This document shows, in pieces, positions 36,511-47,495 of a DNA stretch of 64,000 nucleotides. The DNA lies in assembly GCA_947585425.1 (NCBI GenBank), contig CANPWZ010000007.1, positions 1 to 64,000 of the forward strand, given 5' to 3'. The position numbers and the translations under genes are program-made. Under the pieces are notes generated by a model. It was given only the letters and a program-made list of their open reading frames with translations. It did no database searches and was not told the DNA's origin. How positions within the stretch are numbered: the first letter of the stretch is position 1; every line of letters begins with the position of its first letter. Source of the DNA: an uncultured Oscillospiraceae bacterium. GTDB taxonomy: Bacteria > Bacillota > Clostridia > Oscillospirales > Oscillospiraceae.

Positions 36511-37743
36511 TCAGTATTTGCCGTAGTCGAACAGGGTGTCCTTCCAGGCCTCCAGGTTCTCGGTCTTCACCTGGTCGATGGCGATGGTGTTGGTCATGAC
36601 GAACCCGCCGCCGGGGGCCAGCAGGTCGATCATCCTCTTGGTATGGTCGATGACCCGCTGTTTGTCGCCCATCATCAGGTACTCGGTAGGCATGCCGCCG
36701 CCGATGCAGGCCACGTCGCCCAAGATCTGCTTGGCCTTCACCAGGTCCACGTCCTCGAAGAAGTACATGACCTTGCCCTTGGGCACGTCGGCCAGCACCT
36801 CCAGCCGGGTGCGGTACTTGCCCTCGCAGATGACGATGGGGGTCATGCCGGCGTCGATGGAGGCAAGGATGACCTTTTTCAGGCCGGGCCAGTAGAACCG
36901 CTTGTAGTTCTCCAGGGACATGAAGTCGTCCACGCCGCAGTGGAGGGGGATGAACATATACTCCGCGTGCTGCATCTTGGCGTTGGCGATGAAGGTGGGG
37001 ATGTGCTGAGAGCAGATCTCCAGGGCGGCCTCCAGACGCTCGGGCTCCTCGATGCAGTCCATGCAGGCCTCCATGATGCCCCGGATGTGGTCGGCGAACT
37101 CGTCGAAGGGGGTCATGATGGTGGCGCCGCCGAAGGGGATGAAGCCCCGCTCCACGGCGTGCTGGGCCTGGGCGGCGCACTTGCCCAGGTTCTCCATCAC
37201 CAGGTTGCCCGTGTCCAGCATGGCCTTCAGGGTCTCTTGGACGGGGGGCGCGCCGAACACGCCCAGGCTGTAGATCACCGAGTTGCACATGGCCGGGGGA
37301 TTGAGGAGGGCCAGCCCGCCGAAGTTGGCGTACTTCTGGGGCAGGACCTTCTGGAACAGGAACCAGTTGGGGTCCTTCAGGAAGGCGTCGTAGTCCTCGT
37401 CCCGGAGAAACTGCTTGTCGATGTACTGGTAGGGGGTGTCGGCGGGCAGGTTGTGATAGGGCCCGGGGAACCGGCACTGGGTGGAGCCCGCCCGCTCCAT
37501 AGCCGGGATGGGGAACACCGTGGGCATATAGACCAGATCGGGCTCATATCGGTCAAGCACATGATCCAGGGCGGCGTTCAGGGTGAAGGGATCGGTCATG
37601 GAGTCCTGGAAGCTCACGCCGTACTCCAGCTGGTAAAAGTTGTTCCAGGTGGGGATGAAGGGGACCCGGTCGGGCTCGTGAAGGGACACGGCGGTCTGCA
37701 CCCGCATTCCGCGCTGGGCGATGGGGGGAAGCTGATCCATCAT
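36511..37743 (-). CDS. Uroporphyrinogen decarboxylase-family protein lacking canonical zinc ligands
   Basis: UroD-like fold; equivalent of HxC reads TPIVICEGKY and second-site equivalent FVMTNTIAID. Confidence 0.82.
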   Translation of the reverse strand: MMDQLPPIAQRGMRVQTAVSLHEPDRVPFIPTWNNFYQLEYGVSFQDSMTDPFTLNAALDHVLDRYEPDLVYMPTVFPIPAMERAGSTQCRFPGPYHNLPADTPYQYIDKQFLRDEDYDAFLKDPNWFLFQKVLPQKYANFGGLALLNPPAMCNSVIYSLGVFGAPPVQETLKAMLDTGNLVMENLGKCAAQAQHAVERGFIPFGGATIMTPFDEFADHIRGIMEACMDCIEEPERLEAALEICSQHIPTFIANAKMQHAEYMFIPLHCGVDDFMSLENYKRFYWPGLKKVILASIDAGMTPIVICEGKYRTRLEVLADVPKGKVMYFFEDVDLVKAKQILGDVACIGGGMPTEYLMMGDKQRVIDHTKRMIDLLAPGGGFVMTNTIAIDQVKTENLEAWKDTLFDYGKY

Positions 37744-37825
37744 GGTGACGCGCTCCTTTCATGATCCAAATCATATTTTACAATGTACCGCCCGGGCACA
37801 TTGCGGCGGGCCGGTGGTTTTGACC

Positions 37826-39892
37826 TCAGCGGATCAGGCCGTTCTCGGGGGCGGCGCTGTCCAGGGAGCTGCCGGTGGAGAAATACTGCTTCAGGATGCC
37901 CACGGCCATCTCCGCCAGCTTGCCGCCGGAGGCGCCCTTCTCGGCCACCAGGCAGACGGCGATCTGGGGGTCGTCATAGGGGGCGAAGCAGACGAACACG
38001 GCGTTGGCGGTGGATTTGGCCACCTCGGCGGTGCCGGTCTTGCAGCCCACCTTCACGGGCAGGTCCTTGAAGTACCGGGCGACGCTGCCGTGGTCGGCCA
38101 GGTCGAACATCCCCTTTTTGATGGCCGCCAGGTGCTCCGGGGCGATGTCCACGGTGCTGAGGACCTGGGGCTGGTACTCATAGAGGATCTGGCCGCTGTC
38201 GGCGGAGCGGACCTCTTTGAGCAGATGGGCCTGGTAGCGGGTGCCCCCGTTGACCAGGGTGGCCACATAGTTGGCCAGCTGGAGGGGGGTGAACTGGTTG
38301 TTCCCCTGGCCGATGGCGGCGTTGAGGGTGTCGCCGTCGTACCAGGTCTGGCCCAGGGCCTCGGAGGTGGCCGGCCCGGCCACCCGGCCCCTGTTCTCGG
38401 CGATCTCGATGCCGGTGCTCTCCCCCAGGCCGAATTTGGAGGCATATTCCACCAGCTTGGCAATGCCCGTCCGGCGGCCCACGTCGAAGAAAAAGATGTT
38501 GCAGGAGTCGGTGATGGCCTCCGACACGGTCTCAGAGCCGTGATTGCCGGGGTTGATCCAGCAGGCGGGCTGGGGGCTGGTGTAGTAGCGGTAGCGCCCG
38601 GTGCAGATCACCTTGTCCCGGGGGGTGATGACCCCCTCGGTGAGGGCGGCGGCGGCGGTGACCATCTTAAAGGTGGAGCCGGGGGCGTAGAGGCCCTGGG
38701 TAGCCCGGTTCAGCTGGGACTCGCCGAACTCCGGGTAGGAGGCCATGGCCAGCACCCCGCCGGTCATGTCCAGCACCACGGCGGCGGCGCCGCCCTCCTC
38801 CTCCAGCCCGGACTCGAACTGGGTCAGCAGGTTCTCGGTGGTGGTCTGAAGGGCCATGTCCAGCGTCAGGGACACATTGGCTCCCGCCACGGGGGGCTGG
38901 TCGTCCTCCCAGCTCTCCCCCTCGATGACCCCATCCTCCCCCTTGACGATGAGGCGGGTGCCGCTGGTGCCGTGGAGCCAGCTCTCAAAGGCCAGCTCCA
39001 CCCCGCTGCGGCCCACGGTGGCGTCCAGGGGATAGCCCAGGTCGGTGTAGTAGTCCTGCTCGCCGTCCTGGATGGCCCCCACCTTGCCCAGCACGTGGGC
39101 GGCGTAGCCGGTGAGGGTCCTGCGGGCGGTGTCGGTCTTGAACACCACCCCGTCCAGCCCCCGCTCCTTCACCTTGGAGATGAAGGCGATGTCCACGTCT
39201 TTGGCGAAGATATAGTCCAGGTAGTTGATCTGCTCGGCGCGGAGGTAGAGGGCGTACAGCACCCCGGCCGCCTCCCGGTCGGAGGCGTCGGGGGCCTCCC
39301 CCTTTTCAATGAGGCCGAAGTCCAGGCACATGGCGGTGAACAGAGTCTCCGCGTCGGGGGATTCCTTCATTGCGTCCCCCACCCAGCCCCTCTTCTGGGC
39401 CAGGCTGCCCAGGTAGGTGAGCCGCGTCTCGGTCTCGCCGTCCTCCCCCTCCCGCTCATAGCGGAGGGGGTCCTCGCCGGTATAGGTCCAGGGGGCGGTC
39501 TTGGAGATGGGCAGGTTCTCGGCCCACTCCACCCCCTGCTCTTTGCACAGCTCCAGCAGGGAGGAAATGATCTCGTTGCGGCGCTCCCCCATGTCGCCCA
39601 TCTTCAGCTCCACGTGGTAGCTCATGGTGTTGGTGACCAGCAGCCGGCCGTAGCGGTCCGTGATCTCCCCCCGAACGCTGTCCACCCGCTCCCGCTCGGT
39701 GGTGGTGCGGTGGATCACGGTGGGCAGATAGCTCTCCCCGTTGACGATCTGGAGCTGGAACAGCACCGCGAAAAAGGCCAGGAGGATCCCGCAGAACAGG
39801 ACCATCAGCGCCTGGGTGCGGAGCTTCAGCCGCCGGGCCTCCTTCTCCGTTTTCAGCTCCTGCTGGCGCAGGAATTCAAATGGGTCATTCAT
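37826..39892 (-). CDS. mrdA: Penicillin-binding protein 2
   Basis: YAPGSTFKMV, DSCNIFF, KTGTAEV motifs; N-terminal TM; dimerisation domain. Confidence 0.92.
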   Translation of the reverse strand: MNDPFEFLRQQELKTEKEARRLKLRTQALMVLFCGILLAFFAVLFQLQIVNGESYLPTVIHRTTTERERVDSVRGEITDRYGRLLVTNTMSYHVELKMGDMGERRNEIISSLLELCKEQGVEWAENLPISKTAPWTYTGEDPLRYEREGEDGETETRLTYLGSLAQKRGWVGDAMKESPDAETLFTAMCLDFGLIEKGEAPDASDREAAGVLYALYLRAEQINYLDYIFAKDVDIAFISKVKERGLDGVVFKTDTARRTLTGYAAHVLGKVGAIQDGEQDYYTDLGYPLDATVGRSGVELAFESWLHGTSGTRLIVKGEDGVIEGESWEDDQPPVAGANVSLTLDMALQTTTENLLTQFESGLEEEGGAAAVVLDMTGGVLAMASYPEFGESQLNRATQGLYAPGSTFKMVTAAAALTEGVITPRDKVICTGRYRYYTSPQPACWINPGNHGSETVSEAITDSCNIFFFDVGRRTGIAKLVEYASKFGLGESTGIEIAENRGRVAGPATSEALGQTWYDGDTLNAAIGQGNNQFTPLQLANYVATLVNGGTRYQAHLLKEVRSADSGQILYEYQPQVLSTVDIAPEHLAAIKKGMFDLADHGSVARYFKDLPVKVGCKTGTAEVAKSTANAVFVCFAPYDDPQIAVCLVAEKGASGGKLAEMAVGILKQYFSTGSSLDSAAPENGLIR

Positions 39893-40388
39893 GGGCGATC
39901 CTCCCAAAGTGGACGCAGCAGAACCGCTCCAGCCAGTACACCGGCAGCAGGAACACCAGCGACCAGCCCAGCTCGGGCAGCGCCACGCCCGCCAGCACCT
40001 TCAGCGGGGCCACGCCGGTGAAGTACCGGCTCCCCACCTGCCATACCTCCCAGAGGGCCAGGGCCGCCAGGGCGCAGATGAGATAGCCCCACAGGTCCCG
40101 GCGGAGGACGTGCTGGGCGATGAGCCCGGCCAGCCAGCCCACCGCGGCACAGGCCAGCACACAGCCCGCCCCCTGATGGCCCAGGCCGCTCATCATCAGC
40201 CCCGCCAGCGCCCCGTAGACCGCCCCAAAGGCGGGGCCCTCCAGCACGCCCCCCGCCGCGGCCACGGCCGGCAGCAGCAGGGGCAGAGCCATGGGCATGG
40301 GCCCCAGGACATAGTAATCCGCCGCCGCGACGATGAGCAGCGCCGCGCCGTAGGCGATCCATTGGATGACGACGTCCTGTCTGGTCAT
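39885..40388 (-). CDS. mreD: Rod shape-determining protein MreD-like
   Basis: Small multi-TM protein overlapping upstream of mrdA. Confidence 0.8.
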   Translation of the reverse strand: MTRQDVVIQWIAYGAALLIVAAADYYVLGPMPMALPLLLPAVAAAGGVLEGPAFGAVYGALAGLMMSGLGHQGAGCVLACAAVGWLAGLIAQHVLRRDLWGYLICALAALALWEVWQVGSRYFTGVAPLKVLAGVALPELGWSLVFLLPVYWLERFCCVHFGRIAHE

Positions 40389-40413
40389 AGGGGCTCCTTT
40401 CAAACCGAACGGC

Positions 40414-41859
40414 TCATGCCAGCTCCCCGAACAGGGCCCAGGTGGAGCAGCCGGTGATCCTCACGTCCCGGAACTGCCCGATGAGGGACTTGTCCCCGCT
40501 GAGATGGACCAGCCGGTTGCCGGCGGTGCGGGCGCTGAGATTGTTCCGGGGGTCCTCCCCCTCCCCGTCGATGAGGCAGCGGAGGGTCTTCCCGATGTAG
40601 GCCTGATGCTTTTCCAGGGAGATGCGGTTCTGCTCCTCCACCAGCCGGTCGAACCACGCCTGCTTCTCAGCCCGGGAGACGGGGTCGGGCATCTCCGCCG
40701 CCGGGGTGCCCTTCCGGGGGGAGAAGATGAAGGTGAACAGGGCGTCGAATCGGACCTCCCGGATGAGGGAGAGGGTGTCCTCGAATTCCTCCTCCGTCTC
40801 CCCGGGGAAGCCCACGATCACGTCGCTGGTGAGCACCACATCGGGGATGCGCGCCCGCAGGGCCCGCACCTTGTCCAGGTATTGTTCTCTGGTGTAGCGC
40901 CGGTTCATGGCGGCCAGCACCCGGCTGTTCCCCGACTGGAAGGGCAGATGGATGACGGGGGCCACCTTTTCGCAGTCCCGCATGGCGTCGAACAGGCGCT
41001 CTCCGGCGTCCTTGGGGTGGGAGGTCATGAACCGCAGCAGGAAGTCGCCGGGGATGGCGTTTGCCCGCTCCAGAAGGGCGGGAAAGTCCACGTCCTCCCC
41101 CAGGTCCTTTCCGTAGGAGTTCACGTTCTGGCCCAGCAGGGTGATGTCCTTGTACCCCTGCTCCGCCAGTTCCCTGATCTCGCTCAGGATGACCTCCGGC
41201 TCCCGGCTGCGCTCCCTCCCCCGGACGTAGGGGACGATGCAGTAGGTACAGAAGTTGTTGCAGCCGTACATGATGGACACCCAGGCCTTGACGGAGCCGG
41301 ACCGGCGGACCGGCAGCCCCTCGGCGATGGCCCCGGCGGACTCGTCCCGGTCGAACACCCGCCCCCGGCGGAGGTACACCCGGCGCAGCAGCTCCGGGAA
41401 CTTCCACAGGGCCTGGGGCCCGAACACCAGGTCCACGTGCCGGTAGGACTGGCGGATGCGCTCCGCCACGTGTTCCTCCTGGGCCATGCAGCCGCACACG
41501 CAGATGATCTGATGGGGATTCTTCCGCTTCCCGTGGACCAGGGCGCCCAGGTTGCCGAACACCCGCTGCTCCGCGTGCTCCCGGATGGCGCAGGTGTTGA
41601 TGACGATCACGTCGGCCCCTTCCTCGCTGTCCGTGATGGCGTAGCCCATATCGGCCAGCATCCCCCGGATCAGCTCGGAGTCGGCCTCGTTCTGCTGGCA
41701 GCCGTAGGTATCCACCCAGGCGGTGGGCGGGGCGGGCAGGACGGCGTTGCGGGCCCGCAGCTCCGCGCAGTATTCTCTTTGCCGCCGGACGTCCTCGGCG
41801 GGGATGACGGGGGTGGTTCGCTCCAAGGGGGTTCCCTCCATATCTCGGTGTCGGCTCAT
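40414..41859 (-). CDS. miaB: tRNA-2-methylthio-N6-dimethylallyladenosine synthase
   Basis: VDTYGCQQNEADSELIRG; radical-SAM CNNFCTYC; TRAM-like C-terminus. Confidence 0.93.
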   Translation of the reverse strand: MSRHRDMEGTPLERTTPVIPAEDVRRQREYCAELRARNAVLPAPPTAWVDTYGCQQNEADSELIRGMLADMGYAITDSEEGADVIVINTCAIREHAEQRVFGNLGALVHGKRKNPHQIICVCGCMAQEEHVAERIRQSYRHVDLVFGPQALWKFPELLRRVYLRRGRVFDRDESAGAIAEGLPVRRSGSVKAWVSIMYGCNNFCTYCIVPYVRGRERSREPEVILSEIRELAEQGYKDITLLGQNVNSYGKDLGEDVDFPALLERANAIPGDFLLRFMTSHPKDAGERLFDAMRDCEKVAPVIHLPFQSGNSRVLAAMNRRYTREQYLDKVRALRARIPDVVLTSDVIVGFPGETEEEFEDTLSLIREVRFDALFTFIFSPRKGTPAAEMPDPVSRAEKQAWFDRLVEEQNRISLEKHQAYIGKTLRCLIDGEGEDPRNNLSARTAGNRLVHLSGDKSLIGQFRDVRITGCSTWALFGELA

Positions 41860-42124
41860 AATGATACCACAAGACCCTGCGCTGCACAAGGGCGTCGGGG
41901 CGGGCGTCGGATCTTGTAACTCTCTGTCATTTTTGTGGGAAAAGACGGCAAATTTCCCCTTGACAGATATTATGTCCACCTCGTTTTTTCAAAAAGGTTG
42001 TGGAACTTTCGGTGGAAGTTGTTGAAACTCGGGCCTTCCCGCTGTCGGCCCCCTTCCCGTTTTGCCGGATTTTGTCGTTTTTCCGGCGGGAAAAACTTGA
42101 CCAAAAAATTATCGGTCAAACGCG

Positions 42125-43258
42125 CTATTTGTCACCCTGCGGGGCGTCCGCCGGATGGGACCGGCCCAGATACCACCCGGTGACCCCGTCCTTTTTCACC
42201 AGGCAGCCCCGGCTGCTCCGGCGGACCAGAGCCAGCCGGTCCCCGGGGGACACGGGCAGCAGGTAGTCGGTGGCGTCCTCGCAGTGGATGTGCCCGTCGG
42301 ACCGGCGGGGGTAGAGGTACTCCTTCAGGATCCACAGCTCCCGGCCCGAGCTGATGTGCCGGCACCAGGCGCAGTCCCCCTCCTCCCGCAGGACCTCCAC
42401 GGCGCTGTCGCTCCAGCGGATATTGATGGGATCCTCCGAGGGGGCCTGGCCGTCCTCCGCCACCACCACGGGGAGACCGTCGTAGGCGATATAGCTCATG
42501 TCGTCCCCGGTGATGTCGGGGATGACGAGGGCGTTCAGCTGGCCGTCCAGATTGAGTACGCACCCCCCGTCGATGGACACGATGTGCCGCTCCCGGTCGA
42601 TAAGTGGCCGGGCGACAGGGATGTCGGCGCGGTACAGGGTCACCGGCCAGTGGCCCACCACCACCCACTTGCGGAAGGACAGGCCCTGGCCCATGAAATC
42701 GTCGTTCTTCATGCAGTGGTAGGCGTCCAGCTCCTCCAGCCGGTCCTCCCGGGGGACGCCCCCGTGGACGAAGAGATACTTCCCCGCCTCCAAAATGTGG
42801 GGCAGATCGCAGAGGAAAGCGGTCTCCTCCGGGAAATTCGCCCGGATGGCGGCGCGGAGGGCGGGCAGTTCGCTCTCATTTCGCACGGCCGGGCGGCCCA
42901 GCTCCGCCCCCAGCTGGTTGATGAGGGCCCGCTCCCTCCAGAACCGGAACACGGGGGTCAGGTCGGCGTCCACCCCGGGGCGGCCCTCCAGAAAGGTGCG
43001 GTCGATGTGGTCGCAATTGCCGCTGAGAGGGTACACCGTGTAGTCCCGGCACAGCTCCATCACATACCGCAGGGTTTTGAGGCTCTCCTGGCCCTTCTCC
43101 AGGATGTCGCCCAAGAGGATCAGCACATCGTCTTTGGAGAAGCCGGCCTTGGCCAGCACCCCCTTCAGGAAGGGCAGGTTGCCGTGAATGTCGCTGACGC
43201 ACAGCACCCGACGGCCCGGCTCGATGGCCGGACGGATGACCGTGACCTTCCGGCCCAT
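42125..43258 (-). CDS. Metallophosphoesterase family protein
   Basis: LCVSDIHGNLPF, LLGDILEKG, SGNCDH, YLFVHGG, VVVGHWP. Confidence 0.88.
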   Translation of the reverse strand: MGRKVTVIRPAIEPGRRVLCVSDIHGNLPFLKGVLAKAGFSKDDVLILLGDILEKGQESLKTLRYVMELCRDYTVYPLSGNCDHIDRTFLEGRPGVDADLTPVFRFWRERALINQLGAELGRPAVRNESELPALRAAIRANFPEETAFLCDLPHILEAGKYLFVHGGVPREDRLEELDAYHCMKNDDFMGQGLSFRKWVVVGHWPVTLYRADIPVARPLIDRERHIVSIDGGCVLNLDGQLNALVIPDITGDDMSYIAYDGLPVVVAEDGQAPSEDPINIRWSDSAVEVLREEGDCAWCRHISSGRELWILKEYLYPRRSDGHIHCEDATDYLLPVSPGDRLALVRRSSRGCLVKKDGVTGWYLGRSHPADAPQGDK

Positions 43259-43413
43259 GGCGCTCCCCTCCCCGTTTTTCAAACTCAGAATCAGTATACC
43301 ATATTTTTTGTAGAATGAGAAGAAAAAAACAGTTTACTACTGAGCGTATATGTGTTAAAATAAGGATACTGCCAGAGAGTTCCATATCATACAGAGACAG
43401 GGAGGAGACCGCC

Positions 43414-43713
43414 ATGCCCAGATCGGGGAACAAGGAGCGCAGTCTCGCGCTCTACGAGAGCATCTTGCAGTTGAAGAACATGGAGGAGTGTCAGGCCTTT
43501 TTCGACGATCTTTGTACCGTAGGCGAGCTGCGGGCCATGGAGCAGCGGTTCGACGTGGCCCTGCTGCTGGACGAGGGCCTGGTATACACCGAAATATTAG
43601 AAAAGACCGGGGCCAGCTCCGCCACCATCAGCCGGGTGAACCGCATCTTCTCCTTCGGGAAGGGCGGCTTCCGGGAGGCCATCGAGCGGAGGAAAGAGTC
43701 AAAACAGGAATAA
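43414..43713 (+). CDS. YerC/YecD-family TrpR-like protein
   Basis: ILQLKNMEECQAFFDDLCTVGELRAMEQRFDVALLLDEGLVYTEILEKTGASSATISRVNR. Confidence 0.9.
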   Translation: MPRSGNKERSLALYESILQLKNMEECQAFFDDLCTVGELRAMEQRFDVALLLDEGLVYTEILEKTGASSATISRVNRIFSFGKGGFREAIERRKESKQE

Positions 43714-43721
43714 GCCCATCG

Positions 43722-43756
43722 AAAAGGACCGCTCCGGGGAGCGGCCCTTTTTTTGC
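43722..43756. terminator. Terminator after yerC-like gene / purL
   Basis: AAAGGACCGCTCC-GGG-GAGCGGCCCTTTTTTT, one mismatch in stem. Confidence 0.7.
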
Positions 43757-43768
43757 GTCCGGGGAAAC

Positions 43769-46700
43769 TCAGCGGAAATACAGCGCCCCGCTCTCAAAGA
43801 TGGGCTGGAGCTTGTTCCCGGGGATGTTTTTGGCGATGAACTCGCCCGCCCGCTCGGTGTGGCCCATCTTGCCGAACACCCGGCCGTCGGGGGAGAAGAT
43901 GCCCTCGATGGCCATGACGGAGCCGTTGGGGTTGGCGGCGATGTCCATGGAGGGCGCGCCGCTCAAGCCCACATACTGGGTGGCCACCTGGCCGTTCGCG
44001 ATGAGCTGTTTGACCACCCCGTCCGGGGCCACGAAACGGCCCTCGCCGTGGGAAACGGGGATGGCGTGGAGGTCGCCCACCTGGGACTTGAGCATCCAGG
44101 GGGACTGGACGCTGGCCACCCGGGTGGTGACATACCGGCTCTGGTGCCGGCCGATGAGGTTGTAGGTCAGGGTGGGGCCGTCCTCGGCGGCGGGCCGGAT
44201 CTCGCCGTAGGGCGCCAGCCCCAGCTTCACCAGGGCCTGGAACCCGTTGCAGATGCCCAGCATGAGCCCGTCCCGGCGCTTCAGCAAGTCGTGGACGGCG
44301 TCGGTGAGGCGGGGGTTTCGGAGGAAGGACACGATGAACTTGGCGGAGCCGTCGGGCTCGTCGCCGCCGGAAAAGCCGCCGGGCAGGAAGATGATCTGGG
44401 AGCGCTGGATGGCGGCCTCCAGGTCGGCGGCGGAGGAAAGCAGGTCCTCCGGGGTCAGGTTGCGGATGACCACCGTCTCGGCGTCCATCCCCGCCCGCAG
44501 GCAGGCCCGGACCGAGTCGTACTCGCAGTTGGTGCCGGGGAACACGGGGATGACCACCCGGGGCCGGGCGATCTTCCCGCTGAACACCGCCGGGGAGCGC
44601 TTGTCCCAGGAGACGGTCTCCACCGCTTCGGTGGGACCGGCCTTGGTGGGGTACACGTCCTCCAGCACGCCCTCGTTCAGGGCCAGCAGCTCGTCGATGG
44701 GAGCGGAGTCGCCGCCCAGGTCGATGACCGGCTCGGCGGTGGTGACGCCCACCCGCCGGGCATAGGGGCAGTCCACATCCTCCGTCAGCTCGGCCACAAT
44801 GGCCCCGTAGAAGGGGATGTGCCACATCTCATCCGCCAGTTCCGCCTCGGAGCGGAAGCCGACACGGTTGCCAAAGGACATCTTCATCACCGCCTCGGCG
44901 ATGCTCTCCTCCACAGCCCAGGCGGCCCTGACTTTTCCGGCCTGGGCCAGCGCGTGGAACGCGTCCCACTCGGCCCTGGTGTTCTCCGGCACGTCGCCGC
45001 CGAAGACGTATACCGGGTGGCCCGGCTCCTTGAACTCGGGTGACAGGACGTCAGCCGCCTTGATGGGGGCGATGGCAAAGGAGATCAGGGTAGGGGGCAC
45101 GTCTTTGTCCAGGAAGGAGCCCGACATGGAGTCCTTGCCGCCGATGGCGGCGCAGCCGTAGTCCAGCTGTGCCTCCAGGGCCCCCAGCAGGGCGGCGAAG
45201 GGCTTGCCCCAGCGGGCGGGGTCGTCCCGCAGCTTCTCAAAGAACTCCTGGAGGGTGAGGTATGCGTCCTTGTAGTCCGCGCCGGCGGCCACGATCTTGG
45301 TCAGGGAGGTGACCACGCTGTCCATGGCCCCGGCGTAGGGGTCCACCGTCATTCGGTCCGGGTCCAGACCGTAGGCCATCACGCTGGCCTGATCCGTCTC
45401 CTCCCCCGGCATGGTAGGCAACAGGGCGGCCATGGCCTGGGCGGGAGTGGTCTGGTCCGCGCCGCCGAAGGGCATGAGGACTGACCCCGCGCCGATGGAG
45501 CCGTCGAACCGCTCCACCAATCCCCGGCGGGAGGCGGCCTTCAAACTGCCCGCCATCTCCCGCAGGCTGTGGAACCGAGGCCGGCCCAGCACGGCGCGGT
45601 CGGCCCTGGCCACCGAGACGGCGGCGTGCTTCACCGCGCCGTTGGTGTTGAGGAACGCCCGGGACAGGTCGGCCACCTTCTGGCCCCGCCAGGTCATCAC
45701 CATCCGGGGGGACTCGGTGACCACCGCCACCCGGTAGGCCTCCAGGTTCTCCGCTGTGGCGGCGGCGATGAACCGCTCCTCGTCCTCGGGGGCGACGACG
45801 ACGGCCATCCGCTCCTGGCTCTCGGAGATGGCAAGCTCAGTGCCGTCCAGCCCCTCGTACTTCTTGCGCACCGCGTCCAGGTCGATCTCCAGCCCGTCGG
45901 CCAGCTCGCCGATGGCGACGCTGACGCCGCCCGCGCCGAAGTCGTTGCACCGCTTGATCATCCGGGTGACGTTCCCGTCCCGGAACAGCCGCTGGAGCTT
46001 CCGCTCCTCGGGGGCGTTGCCCTTTTGCACCTCGCTGGCCATGGTGGTCAGCGATTTTTTGTTGTGGCTCTTGGAGGAGCCGGTGGCCCCGCCGATGCCG
46101 TCCCGGCCGGTGCGGCCGCCCAGCAGGATGACCACGTCCCCGGGCGCAGGGCGCTCCCGGCGTACATGATCGGCGGGCGCCGCCGCCACTACCGCGCCGC
46201 ACTCCAGCCGCTTGGCGATGTAACCCTCGTGGTAGACCTCGGCCACGTGGCCGGTGGCCAGGCCGATCTGGTTGCCGTAGGAGGAGTAGCCCGCCGCCGC
46301 CGTCTGGCACAGCTTCCGCTGGGGCAGCTTGCCCTCGATGGTGGCGCTCATGGGCACGGTGGGGTCGCCCGCCCCGGTGACCCGCATGGCCTGGTGGACG
46401 TAGGCCCGGCCGGACAGGGGGTCCCGGATGCAGCCGCCGATGCAGGTGGCCGCGCCGCCGAAGGGCTCGATCTCGGTGGGGTGGTTGTGGGTCTCGTTCT
46501 TGAACATGAGCAGCCAGTCCTGGGTCTCGCCGTTCACCTTGGCGGGAACATGGATGGAGCAGGCGTTGATCTCCTCGCTCTCATCCAGCTCGGGCAGTTC
46601 GCCCCGCTTTTTCAGGACTTTCGTGCCCAGCGTGGCGATGTCCATAAGGGTCTGGGGCCGTCTGGCGGCCTTTTCCTCCCCGTAGACCTCCACCCGGGCG

Positions 46701-47475
46701 GCCAGATACCGCTCGTAGGCGGCCTTCACCTCCCCGTCGTCGATGCGGATGTCGTCCAGATGGGTGGAGAAGGTGGTGTGGCGGCAGTGGTCGGACCAGT
46801 AGGTGTCCACCACCCGCACCTCGGTGACGGTGGGATCCCGCTTTTCCTCGTTTTTGAAGTAGTCCTGGAGGAATTTCAGATCCCCCAGGTCCATGGCCAG
46901 GCCGTAGTTGTCCAGCAGGGCGGCGAGGCCGCTCTCGTCCAGCCCGGTGAATCCCTCGATGACGCGGACGTCCGCCGGGGCGGGATGGTCCACCGCCAGG
47001 GTCTCCGGCTTCTCCAGGGATGCCTCCCGGCACTCCACCGGGTTGATGAGGTAGCCCCTGATCTTCGCCATCTGCTCCTCGTCCAGGGCCCCCTGGAGCA
47101 GGTACACCCGGGCGTTGGCCACCAGGGGCTTCTCCACCCCGGCCAGCAGCTGGATACACTGGGCGGCGGAGTCGGAGCGCTGGTCGAACTGGCCCGGCAG
47201 GGCCTCCACCGCCAGCAGGGCCCCCGCCGTCAGGGGCACGGGGAAATCCTCGTCGAACACCGCGTCCACCTGGGGCTCGGAGAACACGGTGGTCTTGGCC
47301 TGCTCGTACACCTCCCGGCTGATGCCCTCCACGTCATAGCGGTTCAGCAGACGGACGTCCAGCAGGGTGCGGACGCCCAGCTGGTCCCGCAGCTCCCGCA
47401 GCAGGCGCTGGGCCTCCACGTCGTAGCCCTTTCGTTTCTCCACATAGCAGCGAAATACCTGGCTCATTTTCATTC
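43769..47475 (-). CDS. purL: Phosphoribosylformylglycinamidine synthase
   Basis: Single-chain PurL: HNHPTEIEPFGGAATCIGG, C-terminal GATase FPGTNCEYD..GICNGFQALVKLGL. Confidence 0.95.
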
Positions 47476-47495
47476 TCCATTCTCTAAAATGCGTT

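Noticed and set aside
42000-42120. GTGGAA/TGTTGAAA-like repeats near the metallophosphoesterase, considered as DnaA boxes or an origin-like region
   Set aside because: No TTATCCACA match and no dnaA/dnaN context
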